This document shows positions 9,121 through 17,813 of a stretch of DNA of 44,290 bases, piece after piece (position 1 is the stretch's first letter; each line of letters starts with the position of its first letter). Position numbers and translations under genes: made by a program. The notes beneath the pieces were generated by a model, which saw nothing but the letters and a program-made list of their open reading frames with translations, was not told where the DNA came from and ran no database searches. The DNA comes from Blastocatellia bacterium (GTDB lineage: Bacteria > Acidobacteriota > Blastocatellia > UBA7656): assembly GCA_035275065.1 (NCBI GenBank), contig DATENM010000155.1, positions 1-44,290 of the forward strand. Direction: 5' to 3'.

Positions 9121-9324
9121 TTATTTACTTTTGCGAGGCCGGTCGCCCTTGTCTCCCTGTCCGGGCTTTGACTCGGTCTTGGCGTGTTGCCTGACATCTT
9201 GCGAGAGCGAGCGGCTCACATTGTCAACCTCGTCAAACCGGCCTTTCTCATCGCGTCGGACGTAGCGCTTATCAGTGCCAGTGTCGATCAATTCTCGCTT
9301 ACTGCTTTGCTTTTTCGTCGCCAT
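9121..9324 (-). CDS. Small highly charged conserved protein
   Basis: This 67-aa protein is rich in Lys, Arg, Asp and Gly with almost no hydrophobic core (MATKKQSSKRELIDTGTDKR...). The segment RELIDTGTDKRYVRRD followed by GRF and SRSLSQD is, from memory, a pattern seen in many bacterial small hypotheticals; its function is unknown. It is likely intrinsically disordered and cytoplasmic. The ATG at 9324 has a strong ribosome-binding site (GGGAGGAAGG). It is followed by the 13-bp hairpin. Confidence 0.8.
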   Translation of the reverse strand: MATKKQSSKRELIDTGTDKRYVRRDEKGRFDEVDNVSRSLSQDVRQHAKTESKPGQGDKGDRPRKSK

Positions 9325-9475
9325 AATCCCTTCCTCCCTGTTGATTTCTTGCTCGCGCGTTTGCTACAGATTGGTCTGAAAGCGGGACAAAATAGTCAAC
9401 ATTTCAGCCCATTGCCAGCAAGACCAGTGAAAATTGCAAGCACAGTGCCAGATGCAACAGCTTCGGTGTGATGGC

Positions 9476-10768
9476 TCAGCGGCCAGGGCTATGGCGGTCG
9501 TTCAGCACCGCGCGGGCGGCATCCATATTGCCGTCGTTGGGCGCGGGTTTCAGTCCGAGGATGGCACACATAATGTTGTAGACCTGGACATTCTCAAACG
9601 CCGGGATGACTTTGTCGCGCTTGATGGCTTCGCCATGCGCGATGAAGAGGGCGCGCATGGACGGCAACTGGTTGTCGTATCCATGCCCGCCGCGCGCGTG
9701 TGAGGGCTCGCCCTTCTCCTTCATCGAGGCGAGGCGTTGTTGACTGGTCAACACCCAGCCTTCGTCAGGCAAAACCAGCAGGGGCGGGATGCGCGGGCTG
9801 TCGGAATAGTGGAAACGCGCCGGCACCTCGCGCTTGTGATAAACCCTGGCCTGCGGCGGCAAACCGGCCTTCAGCGCGTCGTAGATCACTTCTTCTTTGC
9901 CGGCCTTGGGAAAGATGCCGACGATCTCTCCCGTCCAGATAATCTTTTCCGCCAGGCTGGCGTCGAACAGCTTATCCACGACGATCATCTGATTGGGTAG
10001 CTGGGTCGCCATGCCGTGATCCGAAACGATCAACAGGTTGACGCGCTCGAAAATTCCACGCGCCTTGAGCCCGGCGATCAGGTGGCCGATGGCGCGGTCA
10101 ACCTTGAAGACCGCTTGTTTCGTTTCACGAGCTTCGGGGCTGAACTCATGGCCGGCGCTATCGACATCGCTGAAGTATAAAGTCATCAACGTCGGCCGCT
10201 CGCGCGCCGGCAGATCGAACCATGACAACACCAGATCAACCCGCGCTTCGTTCGGCATCTTGCCGTCATAAGGCTTCCAGAAGGTCGGGCGATAGCCATT
10301 GATTTCTGCTTCGCTGCCGGGAAAAAAGAGCGGCGCGCTGTGCTGCCCTTGCCTTTCGGCGGTGATCCAGATCGGCTCGCCCAGCCACCAGCGGCTGTTG
10401 CGCACCTCCTGGCGGTTGTCCATCGTGAAGGTGACGCGCGTCGCCGGATCGTAGATGTTGTTTTCGACGATGCCGTTATTCTGCGGGTAGAGCCCTGTGG
10501 CGATGGCATAGTGGTTGGGGAAGGTCTTGCTCGGGAACGACGGCGTCATCCAGCGGGCGCGCACGCCTTCCTTCGCCAGCCGCCGCAAATTGGGCGGCGC
10601 GAATTTCTCCAGGTAATCACTGCGAAAACCATCAATCGAGATCAGGATGACGGTCGGCTTTAGATCGGTGATGGGCTTCGCTTGCGCGAAGGCCGCGGGG
10701 TTGGCCGCAAGCAAGAACAGACAGAGCGCCAGCAGCCGCTGAATGGCGGGTTTGAGTTTTTTCGTCAT
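9476..10768 (-). CDS. Ectonucleotide pyrophosphatase/phosphodiesterase (ENPP) family protein
   Basis: This 430-aa exported hydrolase of the alkaline phosphatase superfamily has a signal peptide at about residues 1-29 (ends AAFAQA). Metal ligand D46 lies in LISIDGFRSDYL, and the probable nucleophile T82 lies in SFPSKTFPNHYAIATGLYP, both diagnostic of the ENPP branch. Further metal-site motifs are YFSDVDSAGHEFSP and VSDHGM, and the final GGHGYDN supplies the late histidine. It likely cleaves phosphodiester or pyrophosphate bonds of nucleotides or lipids in the periplasm; the substrate is not evident. The ATG at 10768 is preferred to the TTG at 10780. It is divergent from the kinase gene at 10943. 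Confidence 0.93.
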   Translation of the reverse strand: MTKKLKPAIQRLLALCLFLLAANPAAFAQAKPITDLKPTVILISIDGFRSDYLEKFAPPNLRRLAKEGVRARWMTPSFPSKTFPNHYAIATGLYPQNNGIVENNIYDPATRVTFTMDNRQEVRNSRWWLGEPIWITAERQGQHSAPLFFPGSEAEINGYRPTFWKPYDGKMPNEARVDLVLSWFDLPARERPTLMTLYFSDVDSAGHEFSPEARETKQAVFKVDRAIGHLIAGLKARGIFERVNLLIVSDHGMATQLPNQMIVVDKLFDASLAEKIIWTGEIVGIFPKAGKEEVIYDALKAGLPPQARVYHKREVPARFHYSDSPRIPPLLVLPDEGWVLTSQQRLASMKEKGEPSHARGGHGYDNQLPSMRALFIAHGEAIKRDKVIPAFENVQVYNIMCAILGLKPAPNDGNMDAARAVLNDRHSPGR

Positions 10769-10866
10769 AGGATTCAACAAGCCGAACCGAAGGGCTCAAC
10801 TATAAACGCTCGCGCCGCGCCCCGACAAGTGCGAGCGCGGGCTGCTTAAATCCTTCCTTCGCCGTG

Positions 10867-10875
10867 TGCTATGAT
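10867..10875 (+). promoter_or_regulatory. Extended -10 promoter for the kinase-regulator pair
   Basis: TGcTATGAT at 10867-10875, with a weak -35 (TTAAAT, 10846-10851, 18-bp spacer). It gives a leader of about 60 bases before the ATG at 10943. Identical TGcTATGAT occurs at 33129-33137. Confidence 0.45.
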
Positions 10876-10942
10876 TCGACTAGAGGATGGGCGCAGTTGA
10901 CGGGTGCCGCCATTCGGGCATCCAAGCCACAGGGCATCGCCT

Positions 10943-12451
10943 ATGAGTGACAAAGTAAGATTCCTGATGAGCTTTCGGGCGCGGCTGATCCTGCTGCTGG
11001 CGTCTTTCTTGTTACTGACTATCGCGCTGGTCATCCTGCTCGACAACTGGGCGGCGAAGCGCGCCAATGTCGAAATCGAGCGCCAGAATCAACAAGTCAC
11101 CGCCGCCGTCAACGACCTGATCGGCGATTTTTACCAAGCCGTCAACCTCGCGCAGCAGAACCTCGATAAAGAAGAATACCTCTACCAGACGATCAAGCCG
11201 GGCGAGATGCCGCAGGCCATCGAGCACATCATGGTCACCGACAGCGAAGGCAAGGTCAAAGACAGCACGCTGCGCGAGAAGATCAACGAGTATATCGCGG
11301 TGCCAAACGAAGCCATCGCCAAGGAGTCGCCGGGCGACCCGGTCGAGGGCGAGGTTGATATTCACGGCGGCCTGACCAAGACCTACGACCTGCCGCTAGT
11401 GACCACCAAGGGGCTGCACTGGATCGTCATCGTCCTGTCGCAACGGGCGACGATTAACCAGATCAAAGCCGCTTCGCAGAAGCTTTCCGACAAGAATAAA
11501 GAGCTGTCGAATTATCGGCTGATGACGACCGCCGGCCTGTTGCTGTTGGCCATCGGCATCGCCGTGTTGATCGGCTGGCGCTTCACGCGCCCGATTCAGG
11601 AGCTGGCCGCCGCGGCGCGCGTGGTGGCCGCCGGCAACCTCGACTTTCGCGTGCCGGTGCAGCGCAATGACGAAGTCGGACAACTGGCCGCGACTTTTAA
11701 CGAGATGATCAGCGGGTTGAAATCGAAGCGCGAGCTTGAAGAGCGCCTGAACCAATCCGAGCGCTCGGCGGTCATCGGGCGCTTGACCCAGTCGGTGGCG
11801 CACGAGATTCGCAACCCGCTCAACGTCATCAACCTGTCCATCGATCACGTCAACAAACGCTACGCGCCGGAAGATGAGGCGCGGCGCGAGCGTTTCACGC
11901 ACCTGCTCTCTTCGATCAAAGACGAGATCGAGCGCTTGAAGCGTCTGGTCAATGACCTGTTGAATTTCGGGCGGCCGGCGCGCTTCGCGATTGAGACGGT
12001 TGACCTGCGACAACTGATCGAAGAAACGCTGGCCTTGCTGCGCCAGCAAGCCGACATCCAGGGCGTGTCGGTGACGATTGACGAGCAGAGCGGCCCGGCC
12101 AGCGTGCGCGGCGACCGCGAGCGCTTGAAGTCTTTTATCTCGAACCTCGCCATCAATGCCTTGCAGGCGATGCCGACGGGCGGCCACCTGACGGCGCGCG
12201 TCGCCCGCCAGAACGGCGAGGTCGAGGTGCGCATCAGCGACACCGGCGTCGGCATCAGCGAAGAATCGCTCGGCAAAATCTTCGAGCCCTATTTTTCCAC
12301 CAAGCAGTCGGGCTTCGGGCTCGGCCTGGCCGTCACCCGCACGATCATCGAAGAGCATCAGGGGAAAATTGCCGTCGTCAGCCAGGTGGATCGCGGCACC
12401 ACCTTTACCGTCACGCTGCCGGCAGCCGAAGAGAGTAATAAGGGAGAATAG
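10943..12451 (+). CDS. Membrane sensor histidine kinase (NtrB/ZraS type)
   Basis: This 502-aa protein has TM1 at about 13-34, a periplasmic sensor of about 155 residues, TM2 at 193-213, and a HAMP region (212-265). HisKA follows with H287 in SVAHEIRNPLNVI, then HATPase with NLAINALQAMP, DTGVGIS and GFGLGLAV. The HEIRNPL H-box and its NtrC-type partner place it with NtrB/ZraS/AtoS kinases. The stimulus is unknown, and the periplasmic domain lacks a motif I can name. The ATG at 10943 was chosen because TM1 follows directly; an upstream in-frame start at 10904 would only add a Pro/His stretch. The gene ends three bases before its regulator, a typical co-translated pair. Confidence 0.95.
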   Translation: MSDKVRFLMSFRARLILLLASFLLLTIALVILLDNWAAKRANVEIERQNQQVTAAVNDLIGDFYQAVNLAQQNLDKEEYLYQTIKPGEMPQAIEHIMVTDSEGKVKDSTLREKINEYIAVPNEAIAKESPGDPVEGEVDIHGGLTKTYDLPLVTTKGLHWIVIVLSQRATINQIKAASQKLSDKNKELSNYRLMTTAGLLLLAIGIAVLIGWRFTRPIQELAAAARVVAAGNLDFRVPVQRNDEVGQLAATFNEMISGLKSKRELEERLNQSERSAVIGRLTQSVAHEIRNPLNVINLSIDHVNKRYAPEDEARRERFTHLLSSIKDEIERLKRLVNDLLNFGRPARFAIETVDLRQLIEETLALLRQQADIQGVSVTIDEQSGPASVRGDRERLKSFISNLAINALQAMPTGGHLTARVARQNGEVEVRISDTGVGISEESLGKIFEPYFSTKQSGFGLGLAVTRTIIEEHQGKIAVVSQVDRGTTFTVTLPAAEESNKGE

Positions 12452-12454
12452 CGA

Positions 12455-13786
<1,332 letters not shown>

Positions 13787-13795
<9 letters not shown>

Positions 13796-13866
13796 TGAAC
13801 TGGGGAGGAAACGGCTGAGCATTGTCTTATAGACAATCCAGCCTCCCGGTTACTTCATCATTCATC
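13787..13866. repeat. Nested inverted repeat, GATGAATGATGAA type
   Basis: The outer arms GATGAATGATGAA (13787-13799) and TTCATCATTCATC (13854-13866) are perfect inverted copies. Inside are GGGAGG (13803-13808)/CCTCCC (13842-13847) and a perfect 7-bp hairpin, ATTGTCT-tat-AGACAAT (13821-13837). The left arm overlaps the stop codon of the regulator (TGA 13793-13795). It may serve as that gene's terminator. The same outer arms recur at 19729-19846 around different inner hairpins. Confidence 0.9.
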
Positions 13867-13879
13867 ACCCCGCCGTCTA

Positions 13880-14158
13880 TCACTTAACCAGTGTCAGCCG
13901 GCTTAATGCGGCCTGCCCGATGGCAATGGGTGGGCGCTGCGGTCTCTCTGCCCGCGCCGACCGGGCAACCGTGTGCGTGAGGTCATTCGTCGTCGTCGCC
14001 ATCGCGCGATGAACACCATCCGGCAGTTTTTCGGTGTGCAGCTCGCGGGCCTGACGCTCGGCGCCGCACTCGTAACAGACTTGCACCAACCGCTTGTCCT
14101 CTGAGCGATGAGGCGTACACCAATAATGTTTTCGACTGAGCCTACAAAACAGAGTCAT
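13880..14158 (-). CDS. Small Cys-containing protein of unknown function
   Basis: This 92-aa protein begins MTLFCRLSRKHYWCTPHRSEDKR and carries VCYECGAER (about residues 27-35). Cys and His residues (C5, H11, C14, H17, C28, C31) could form a zinc site; that is inference. There is no signal peptide and the protein is basic overall. The ATG at 14158 has AGAGG seven bases upstream. It is transcribed in the same direction as mobA, from which 213 bases separate it. I do not recognise a characterised family. Confidence 0.65.
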   Translation of the reverse strand: MTLFCRLSRKHYWCTPHRSEDKRLVQVCYECGAERQARELHTEKLPDGVHRAMATTTNDLTHTVARSARAERPQRPPIAIGQAALSRLTLVK

Positions 14159-14291
14159 GTTTAGCCTCTACTGTTGCATAATGCATTCTCAGACCATGCT
14201 TTGTGGGGGCTCCAGCAAGCGCGACGATTTACGGACTTTGCCACAATCCAATCATCAATTCATCACCAATCTAGTCTGAGGGGGAGTTTCT

Positions 14292-14345
14292 ATGAGCCGC
14301 CAGTATAAGAAATTCGGCGCAGTGAAAGCAAGAGTTTCTTTCTGA
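14292..14345 (+). CDS. Possible 17-residue microprotein
   Basis: The frame ATG-AGC-CGC... to TGA encodes MSRQYKKFGAVKARVSF, a basic peptide with net positive charge. It is preceded by a strong ribosome-binding site, GAGGGGGAG (14277-14285), about six bases before the ATG. It lies in the 213-base spacer between the Cys protein and mobA and on the opposite strand to both. A T-rich stretch (CTTTTTTTTG, 14350-14359) follows. No homologue is known to me; a chance frame behind a purine run is the alternative. Confidence 0.3.
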   Translation: MSRQYKKFGAVKARVSF

Positions 14346-14371
14346 AACCGCTTTTTTTTGCCCTTTTGCCT

Positions 14372-14965
14372 TCAATGAGGCAGATTTAGGCGTCGCAGCG
14401 CCCTTTGATAGTCTGCCGGCGAGTTAATGTTTTCAAAAAAAAGCCCGGCCCCTTCGAGGCGGCGCAGCTCGTCGAAGGCGACAAAACGGGTCGGAATGCG
14501 CTCGAACAGATGGCTCACCTTGCGCTCGCCTTGGGCAATCAACGCCGACACATGGGCGAGCGCGGCGGTCGAATAGACGGCGCACAACGGCTCGACCTGC
14601 CCCGCTGCGTCCAGCGGCACGACCGCCTGCGCGCCACCGCCGACCCCTAGCAGATACCTGAACAGATCGGAGGTGACAAAAGGCAGGTCGCAGCCGACCA
14701 GTGCGACACGCGGCTGCCGGGAGTGAGCCAGGGCGGTCCGTATGGCTTCGAGCGGACCGACGCCAGGATGCGTGTCGGCAACGACCGGCAGGCGGAGTCG
14801 CGCATACTCCGGGCGATTGGCGATGACCGTGACGCTCGCGGTCACGGGCCGCAACGCCGCAATCACCCGCTCAATCATCGTCACGCCGTCGAGCTCAAGC
14901 CATGCCTTGTCGCGGCCCATCCGCGAGCTATTGCCGCCGGCAGTGACAAACCCATCCGCCTTCAT
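14372..14965 (-). CDS. mobA: Molybdenum cofactor guanylyltransferase
   Basis: This 197-aa cytoplasmic nucleotidyltransferase attaches GMP to molybdopterin to make the MGD cofactor. The N-terminal signature AGGNSSRMGRDKAWLEL (9-25) is the nucleotide-binding loop, GCDLPF holds the metal-binding Asp, and the end has FFENINSPADY (family form NINTPED). Length matches the family. No other molybdenum genes are in the window. An extended -10 (TGcTATACT, minus strand, 14973-14981) ends only seven bases before the ATG, so the message may be leaderless; no ribosome-binding site is visible. The identification is firm. Confidence 0.93.
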   Translation of the reverse strand: MKADGFVTAGGNSSRMGRDKAWLELDGVTMIERVIAALRPVTASVTVIANRPEYARLRLPVVADTHPGVGPLEAIRTALAHSRQPRVALVGCDLPFVTSDLFRYLLGVGGGAQAVVPLDAAGQVEPLCAVYSTAALAHVSALIAQGERKVSHLFERIPTRFVAFDELRRLEGAGLFFENINSPADYQRALRRLNLPH

Positions 14966-14972
14966 GTGGTCG

Positions 14973-14981
14973 AGTATAGCA
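14973..14981 (-). promoter_or_regulatory. Extended -10 directly before mobA
   Basis: Read on the minus strand, TGcTATACT is followed by only seven bases (CGACCAC) and then the mobA ATG. The predicted start of transcription falls on or next to the start codon. No -35 is evident. Confidence 0.45.
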
Positions 14982-14982
14982 G

Positions 14983-15012
14983 AGCGGGTCCGCGGTTGCG
15001 GCGCGGCCCGCT
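14983..15012 (-). terminator. GC-rich hairpin after the YitT gene
   Basis: AGCGGG-t-CCGCG (14983-14994) pairs with CGCGG-CCCGCT (15002-15012), with one bulge and a 7-nt loop. It lies 9 bases downstream of the YitT stop on the minus strand and just upstream of the mobA -10. On the minus strand the bases after it (CTGCTATACTCG) hold no U-run, so factor-independent termination is uncertain. Confidence 0.5.
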
Positions 15013-15021
15013 ATCGCAGAG

Positions 15022-15870
15022 TCAATGCAGCGCCGGTCTTTTGACAAAGCCGCCTTCCGCATCGGCCAATGCATGGACGACGAGAAACGCCGCCGCGTCG
15101 TGTTCTTTGACGATGCCCTTGACGCGGCCAACCTCAAGCCGCGTGACCACGCAGAACAGGATTTCCTGGTTGACGCCTGTGCGTCCGCCGCGCCCTTGAT
15201 AGACGGTCACGCCGCGATTCAAGCCTTCGACGATGGCTTGGCGGATGCTCTCGCTCCGCTCAGAGATGATCGTCACCGCATGGAATTCCTCGATGCCGTA
15301 GACCAGAAAGTCTACGGTCTTGGAGGCGGCGACATAGGTCAGGATGGAATAGAGCGCCGATTCGACGCCGAGGAAGAAGGCGGCGGCCAGGAAGATGAAG
15401 AGGTTGAGTATCAGAATCACATCGCCGACCTTGAACAGGGAACTGCTCTTGCTGATCAGCAGCGCCGCCACCTCTGTGCCGTCCAACACGGCGCCGCCGC
15501 GGATGGTCAGGCCGATGCCCGCGCCGATAAAAAAGCCGCCGAATACAGCCGTCAACAGCTTGTCCGGGGTCACGTCCGGGTACTTGATGAAGGCCAGACA
15601 GAGCGCCAGCGTGGCGATAGCCAGCGCGCTCTTGACCGCGAAGCGCCAGCCAATCTGGCGATAGGCGATGGCGATGAAGGGCAGGTTGATCAACAGGATC
15701 AGAACCGACAGCGGCATGTGCAGCACGTCCGCCACAAGCAGTGAGATGCCAGTCACCCCGCCGTCAATGAACTGGCTGGAGAGCAGGAAACCTTTCAAGC
15801 CGAACCCGGCGGAAAGCGCGCCCGCACCGATCAACAGCGCGTTCTTAAATTCCCCGATTAACTTTTTCAT
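15022..15870 (-). CDS. YitT-family membrane protein with DUF2179 domain
   Basis: This 282-aa inner-membrane protein has about five to six hydrophobic helices in the first 190 residues (GALSAGFGLKGFLL, VLILLINLPFIAIAY, LAIATLALCLAF, FGGFFIGAGIGLTI, ILILNLFIFLAAAFFLGV) with the YitT signatures GGVTGIS and GGTDxxA-like LDGTEVAALLIS. A soluble C-terminal DUF2179 domain (FHAVTIISERSESIRQAI onward) follows, with the GRGGRTGVNQEILFCVV pattern. Members are of unknown function. The ATG at 15870 is preferred (GGGAC before it) over an upstream Met at 15924 that would add an odd Pro/Ser leader. Confidence 0.92.
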   Translation of the reverse strand: MKKLIGEFKNALLIGAGALSAGFGLKGFLLSSQFIDGGVTGISLLVADVLHMPLSVLILLINLPFIAIAYRQIGWRFAVKSALAIATLALCLAFIKYPDVTPDKLLTAVFGGFFIGAGIGLTIRGGAVLDGTEVAALLISKSSSLFKVGDVILILNLFIFLAAAFFLGVESALYSILTYVAASKTVDFLVYGIEEFHAVTIISERSESIRQAIVEGLNRGVTVYQGRGGRTGVNQEILFCVVTRLEVGRVKGIVKEHDAAAFLVVHALADAEGGFVKRPALH

Positions 15871-15972
15871 CGTCCCGCTCAGCCTCTTGCTTAGACTCAC
15901 CGGAGATGCGCCCGGCGAGGTCATGGTTGGGGGATGAGGCCAACGCGCTTCCCCATCCCCTGTGTCCGGCGC

Positions 15973-16119
15973 TCAGTTTTTTTCCGTCGGCTGGCTTTCC
16001 TGATTCGGCTGGCCGCCCGGCGTTTGCGCGTCATGCGCCTGCGAGTGCTGTCGCACCCAGATGATGAAACCGACCGCGAGAGCGATTAAGACAAGAACGA
16101 CAATGACTTCAGAATCCAT
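15973..16119 (-). CDS. 48-residue single-span membrane protein
   Basis: The ATG at 16119 with a consensus ribosome-binding site (AAGGAGA) opens a 48-codon frame ending at TGA (15973). The product starts MDSEVIVVLVLIALAVGFII, one transmembrane helix with an acidic N-terminus, followed by WVRQHSQ and a Gln/Pro/Gly/Asn-rich tail ending PTEKN. The layout suggests N-out, C-in bitopic insertion. Its ribosome-binding site is stronger than that of most neighbours. It lies 102 bases upstream of the YitT start on the same strand and may be co-transcribed. No family recognised. Confidence 0.7.
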   Translation of the reverse strand: MDSEVIVVLVLIALAVGFIIWVRQHSQAHDAQTPGGQPNQESQPTEKN

Positions 16120-16202
16120 GTATTCTCCTTGATGCATAAACAGAAAGATAGCCTGTCGAGCCTTCCCCGGACAGGGGCGGCTCGCCGAGTGGGTGAGATG
16201 GC

Positions 16203-16577
16203 TTATGCGATCAAGGGTGGCGGGGCGCGGCTGGCCGTAGGCAACAGACAGCCGCCGGCTCTAGCGGTCAACCGCCTCGCACACGGCGCAGGTTGTTCCG
16301 CGAACGATGCCCAGATGAGCGGCGGGCTAAGGGCCGCGATGAAATGATCCGAACGATTCGAGCCCAGCCGCAACGACAGGGTAACGCCTGGCCTCGGTGC
16401 GATTAGACAATCGCGCGTGGTTGCCGCTTTGAGGCGGTTGAAGCCAATCGGCGCGGATGAGTTGATGACCGGAGCCGGCCCCCCGGCAGCAAAGCCGGCG
16501 ATAAGCAAGTGGGCATAGAGCGCCGTCATCAACAGCGAACGTATGGCGATCAATCGGGCTGGCGCGAGTTGCTTCAT
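16203..16577 (-). CDS. Doubtful exported or membrane-anchored small protein
   Basis: The 124-aa frame starts with a basic then hydrophobic segment (MKQLAPARLIAIRSLLMTALYAHLLIAGFAAGG), which could be a signal peptide or anchor, followed by Ala/Pro/Arg-rich sequence with several Cys. There is no recognised domain and no ribosome-binding site. An extended -10 (TGcTATGCT on the minus strand, 16588-16596) lies ten bases before the ATG, consistent with a near-leaderless start. Composition late in the protein looks non-native (AARAGGCLLPTAS-like runs), so it may be a chance or decayed frame. Confidence 0.4.
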   Translation of the reverse strand: MKQLAPARLIAIRSLLMTALYAHLLIAGFAAGGPAPVINSSAPIGFNRLKAATTRDCLIAPRPGVTLSLRLGSNRSDHFIAALSPPLIWASFAEQPAPCARRLTARAGGCLLPTASRAPPPLIA

Positions 16578-16605
16578 CTACTACTCAAGCATAGCAGATT
16601 GGGCC

Positions 16606-17100
16606 TCATATTTCAGCCGCTTGCGGAGCCGCGTCCTGTGACTCGGCTTCGTGCAAACGCGCCATGAGCCATTCGCGAAAGACGGCGGCTTCAGTCGGCT
16701 TGTTGGTCCAGCGAGCGCGGTCGAACATGGTCAGCGCCATGACCAGCGCGTGATGCTGGCCGGCGCGGTCGCGGGCCAGCTCGAACTGGCGATAGAGGCG
16801 GTCAATGACTTCGACGCTGGCGCGCGCCGTCTCTTCATCCTTGAAGCCCAGCCGCCCGGCGAAGAACTTCGAGTAGACGTTCATCGGATGGGCGCTGGTG
16901 GTGTAGAGATCGAAGTAGCCGGTCATCAGCCCGGACTCTTGCAGGACGCTGGCGACATAGCTGGGCCGCGCCCCTGTAATCATCGCCAGGTCTTCGACCT
17001 CGCCGATGCCCGATGTGTAGAGCGAGATGATCTGGTCTTTTTTCGAGATGCGCCGGACGCGTGAGTCGTCGGTGGCCGGGGTTGCTTTGGAGCTGCTCAT
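16606..17100 (-). CDS. HTH-like protein of unknown function
   Basis: This 164-aa soluble protein has a likely helix-turn-helix segment at about residues 20-55 (KDQIISLYTSGIGEVEDLAMITGARPSYVASVL), whose layout resembles region 4-like or MarR-size DNA-binding helices. The rest is alpha-helical and begins with MTGYFDLYTTSAHPMNVYSKFFAGRLGFKD. No cofactor or catalytic motif is visible. GGAAGGGAAAG precedes the ATG at 17100. It could be a small transcription regulator or an adaptor; the sequence does not decide. It is followed by an upstream spacer with two promoters facing away from it. Confidence 0.75.
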   Translation of the reverse strand: MSSSKATPATDDSRVRRISKKDQIISLYTSGIGEVEDLAMITGARPSYVASVLQESGLMTGYFDLYTTSAHPMNVYSKFFAGRLGFKDEETARASVEVIDRLYRQFELARDRAGQHHALVMALTMFDRARWTNKPTEAAVFREWLMARLHEAESQDAAPQAAEI

Positions 17101-17205
17101 TAACTTTCCCTTCCGCGCCCCACAACTTTATTCAAGCAGACAAAGCGAAGCCCTGACAAGCGCCGGCGTCCGCACCCGCCGCCGGTGTTAGCTTCATTCT
17201 GACCA

Positions 17206-17234
17206 TTGACACCGCCGGACGCCGTAGCTAAAAC
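17206..17234 (+). promoter_or_regulatory. Strong promoter 1 of a twin pair
   Basis: TTGACA (17206-17211), a 17-bp spacer and TAAAAC (17229-17234), embedded in GTAGCTAAAACTA. It points right, away from the HTH gene. Confidence 0.6.
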
Positions 17235-17375
17235 TATTGCGCCACACGGCAATAGATCGAGCCGACAGGCGGTTCCGGCTGCTGGCTAAAATAAACGACA
17301 CTACACACCTGACGCCAGCCTTAGATTTGCGGAACCCGCTTGCGGCCAGCGCCACTCTCGACTTCCCCGCGCCCG

Positions 17376-17404
17376 TTGACAAAGCGCGACGTGGTAGCTA
17401 AAAC
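17376..17404 (+). promoter_or_regulatory. Strong promoter 2 of a twin pair
   Basis: TTGACA (17376-17381), a 17-bp spacer and TAAAAC (17399-17404), again embedded in GTAGCTAAAACTA. It lies exactly 170 bases after promoter 1, with a different spacer sequence. It points into the antisense side of the 17483-17788 gene and toward the TPR gene. Confidence 0.6.
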
Positions 17405-17482
17405 TACCGTCGTCACGCCTTCGTCATCGGGATTCCACGCGCTTCGTACCTCGCGCGTGAAATGGGTCATCAAGCAGCACTC

Positions 17483-17788
17483 TTAGCGCCACAAGAAGCG
17501 AGCCAGCGCCATGAAGACGAGCGAGCCGAACAACAGCATGCCGCCGTCGCCGGATGAATCAGGCGTCGCCGGCGACTTGTTGCCGCTCACGCCATTGAGA
17601 TCATCCTGGACGGCGCTGTTGGTGCGTCCGCAGATGGGCGACTCACCCGAATCGCAGAAACAGCTGATGCAGCCACAGGTGCATTCCTCGCCTCGGCCTC
17701 CCGGCATAGTATGCCCTGCAAGCGCGCCACCTGAGAGACAGAGAATCATCACCGACATTGCAAGCCACTTCTTTACTTTCCTTAACAT
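17483..17788 (-). CDS. Cys-rich exported protein with C-terminal anchor
   Basis: This 101-aa protein has a signal peptide (MLRKVKKWLAMSVMILCLSGGALA) and a short Cys-rich mature part (EECTCGCISCFCDSGESPICG, about 34-54, seven Cys). A Ser/Gly/Asp linker, a hydrophobic segment (MLLFGSLVFMALA) and a final basic RFLWR follow. The small motif, helix and basic tail arrangement resembles C-terminal sorting signals such as PEP-CTERM or rhombosortase substrates, although the motif itself matches none that I know. GGAG lies seven bases before the ATG at 17788. It starts back-to-back with the TPR gene, and the spacer is under 40 bases, so its promoter must overlap that gene. Confidence 0.78.
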   Translation of the reverse strand: MLRKVKKWLAMSVMILCLSGGALAGHTMPGGRGEECTCGCISCFCDSGESPICGRTNSAVQDDLNGVSGNKSPATPDSSGDGGMLLFGSLVFMALARFLWR

Positions 17789-17813
17789 CAGAAACTCCTT
17801 TCAAGATGAGTTA

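Larger units (their letters stand above)
17101..17482. other. 382-base spacer with two rightward promoters, no supported gene
   Basis: This spacer holds two TTGACA-N17-TAAAAC promoters (annotated separately) and several short inverted repeats, for example ATTGC/GCAAT (17235-17252 region) and AGCCG/CGGCT (17260-17280 region), and CACGCG/CGCGTG (17437-17458 region). The segment 17240-17370 between the promoters is a candidate for a small RNA. A 62-codon minus-strand frame across it (17194-17382) has poor composition and no ribosome-binding site and is not called. Confidence 0.5.

Noticed and set aside
17511..17813. N-terminal extension of the TPR frame to ATG 17511
   Set aside because: Antisense to a credible exported protein and Pro/Ser-rich without helical repeats; kept only as an alternative start.
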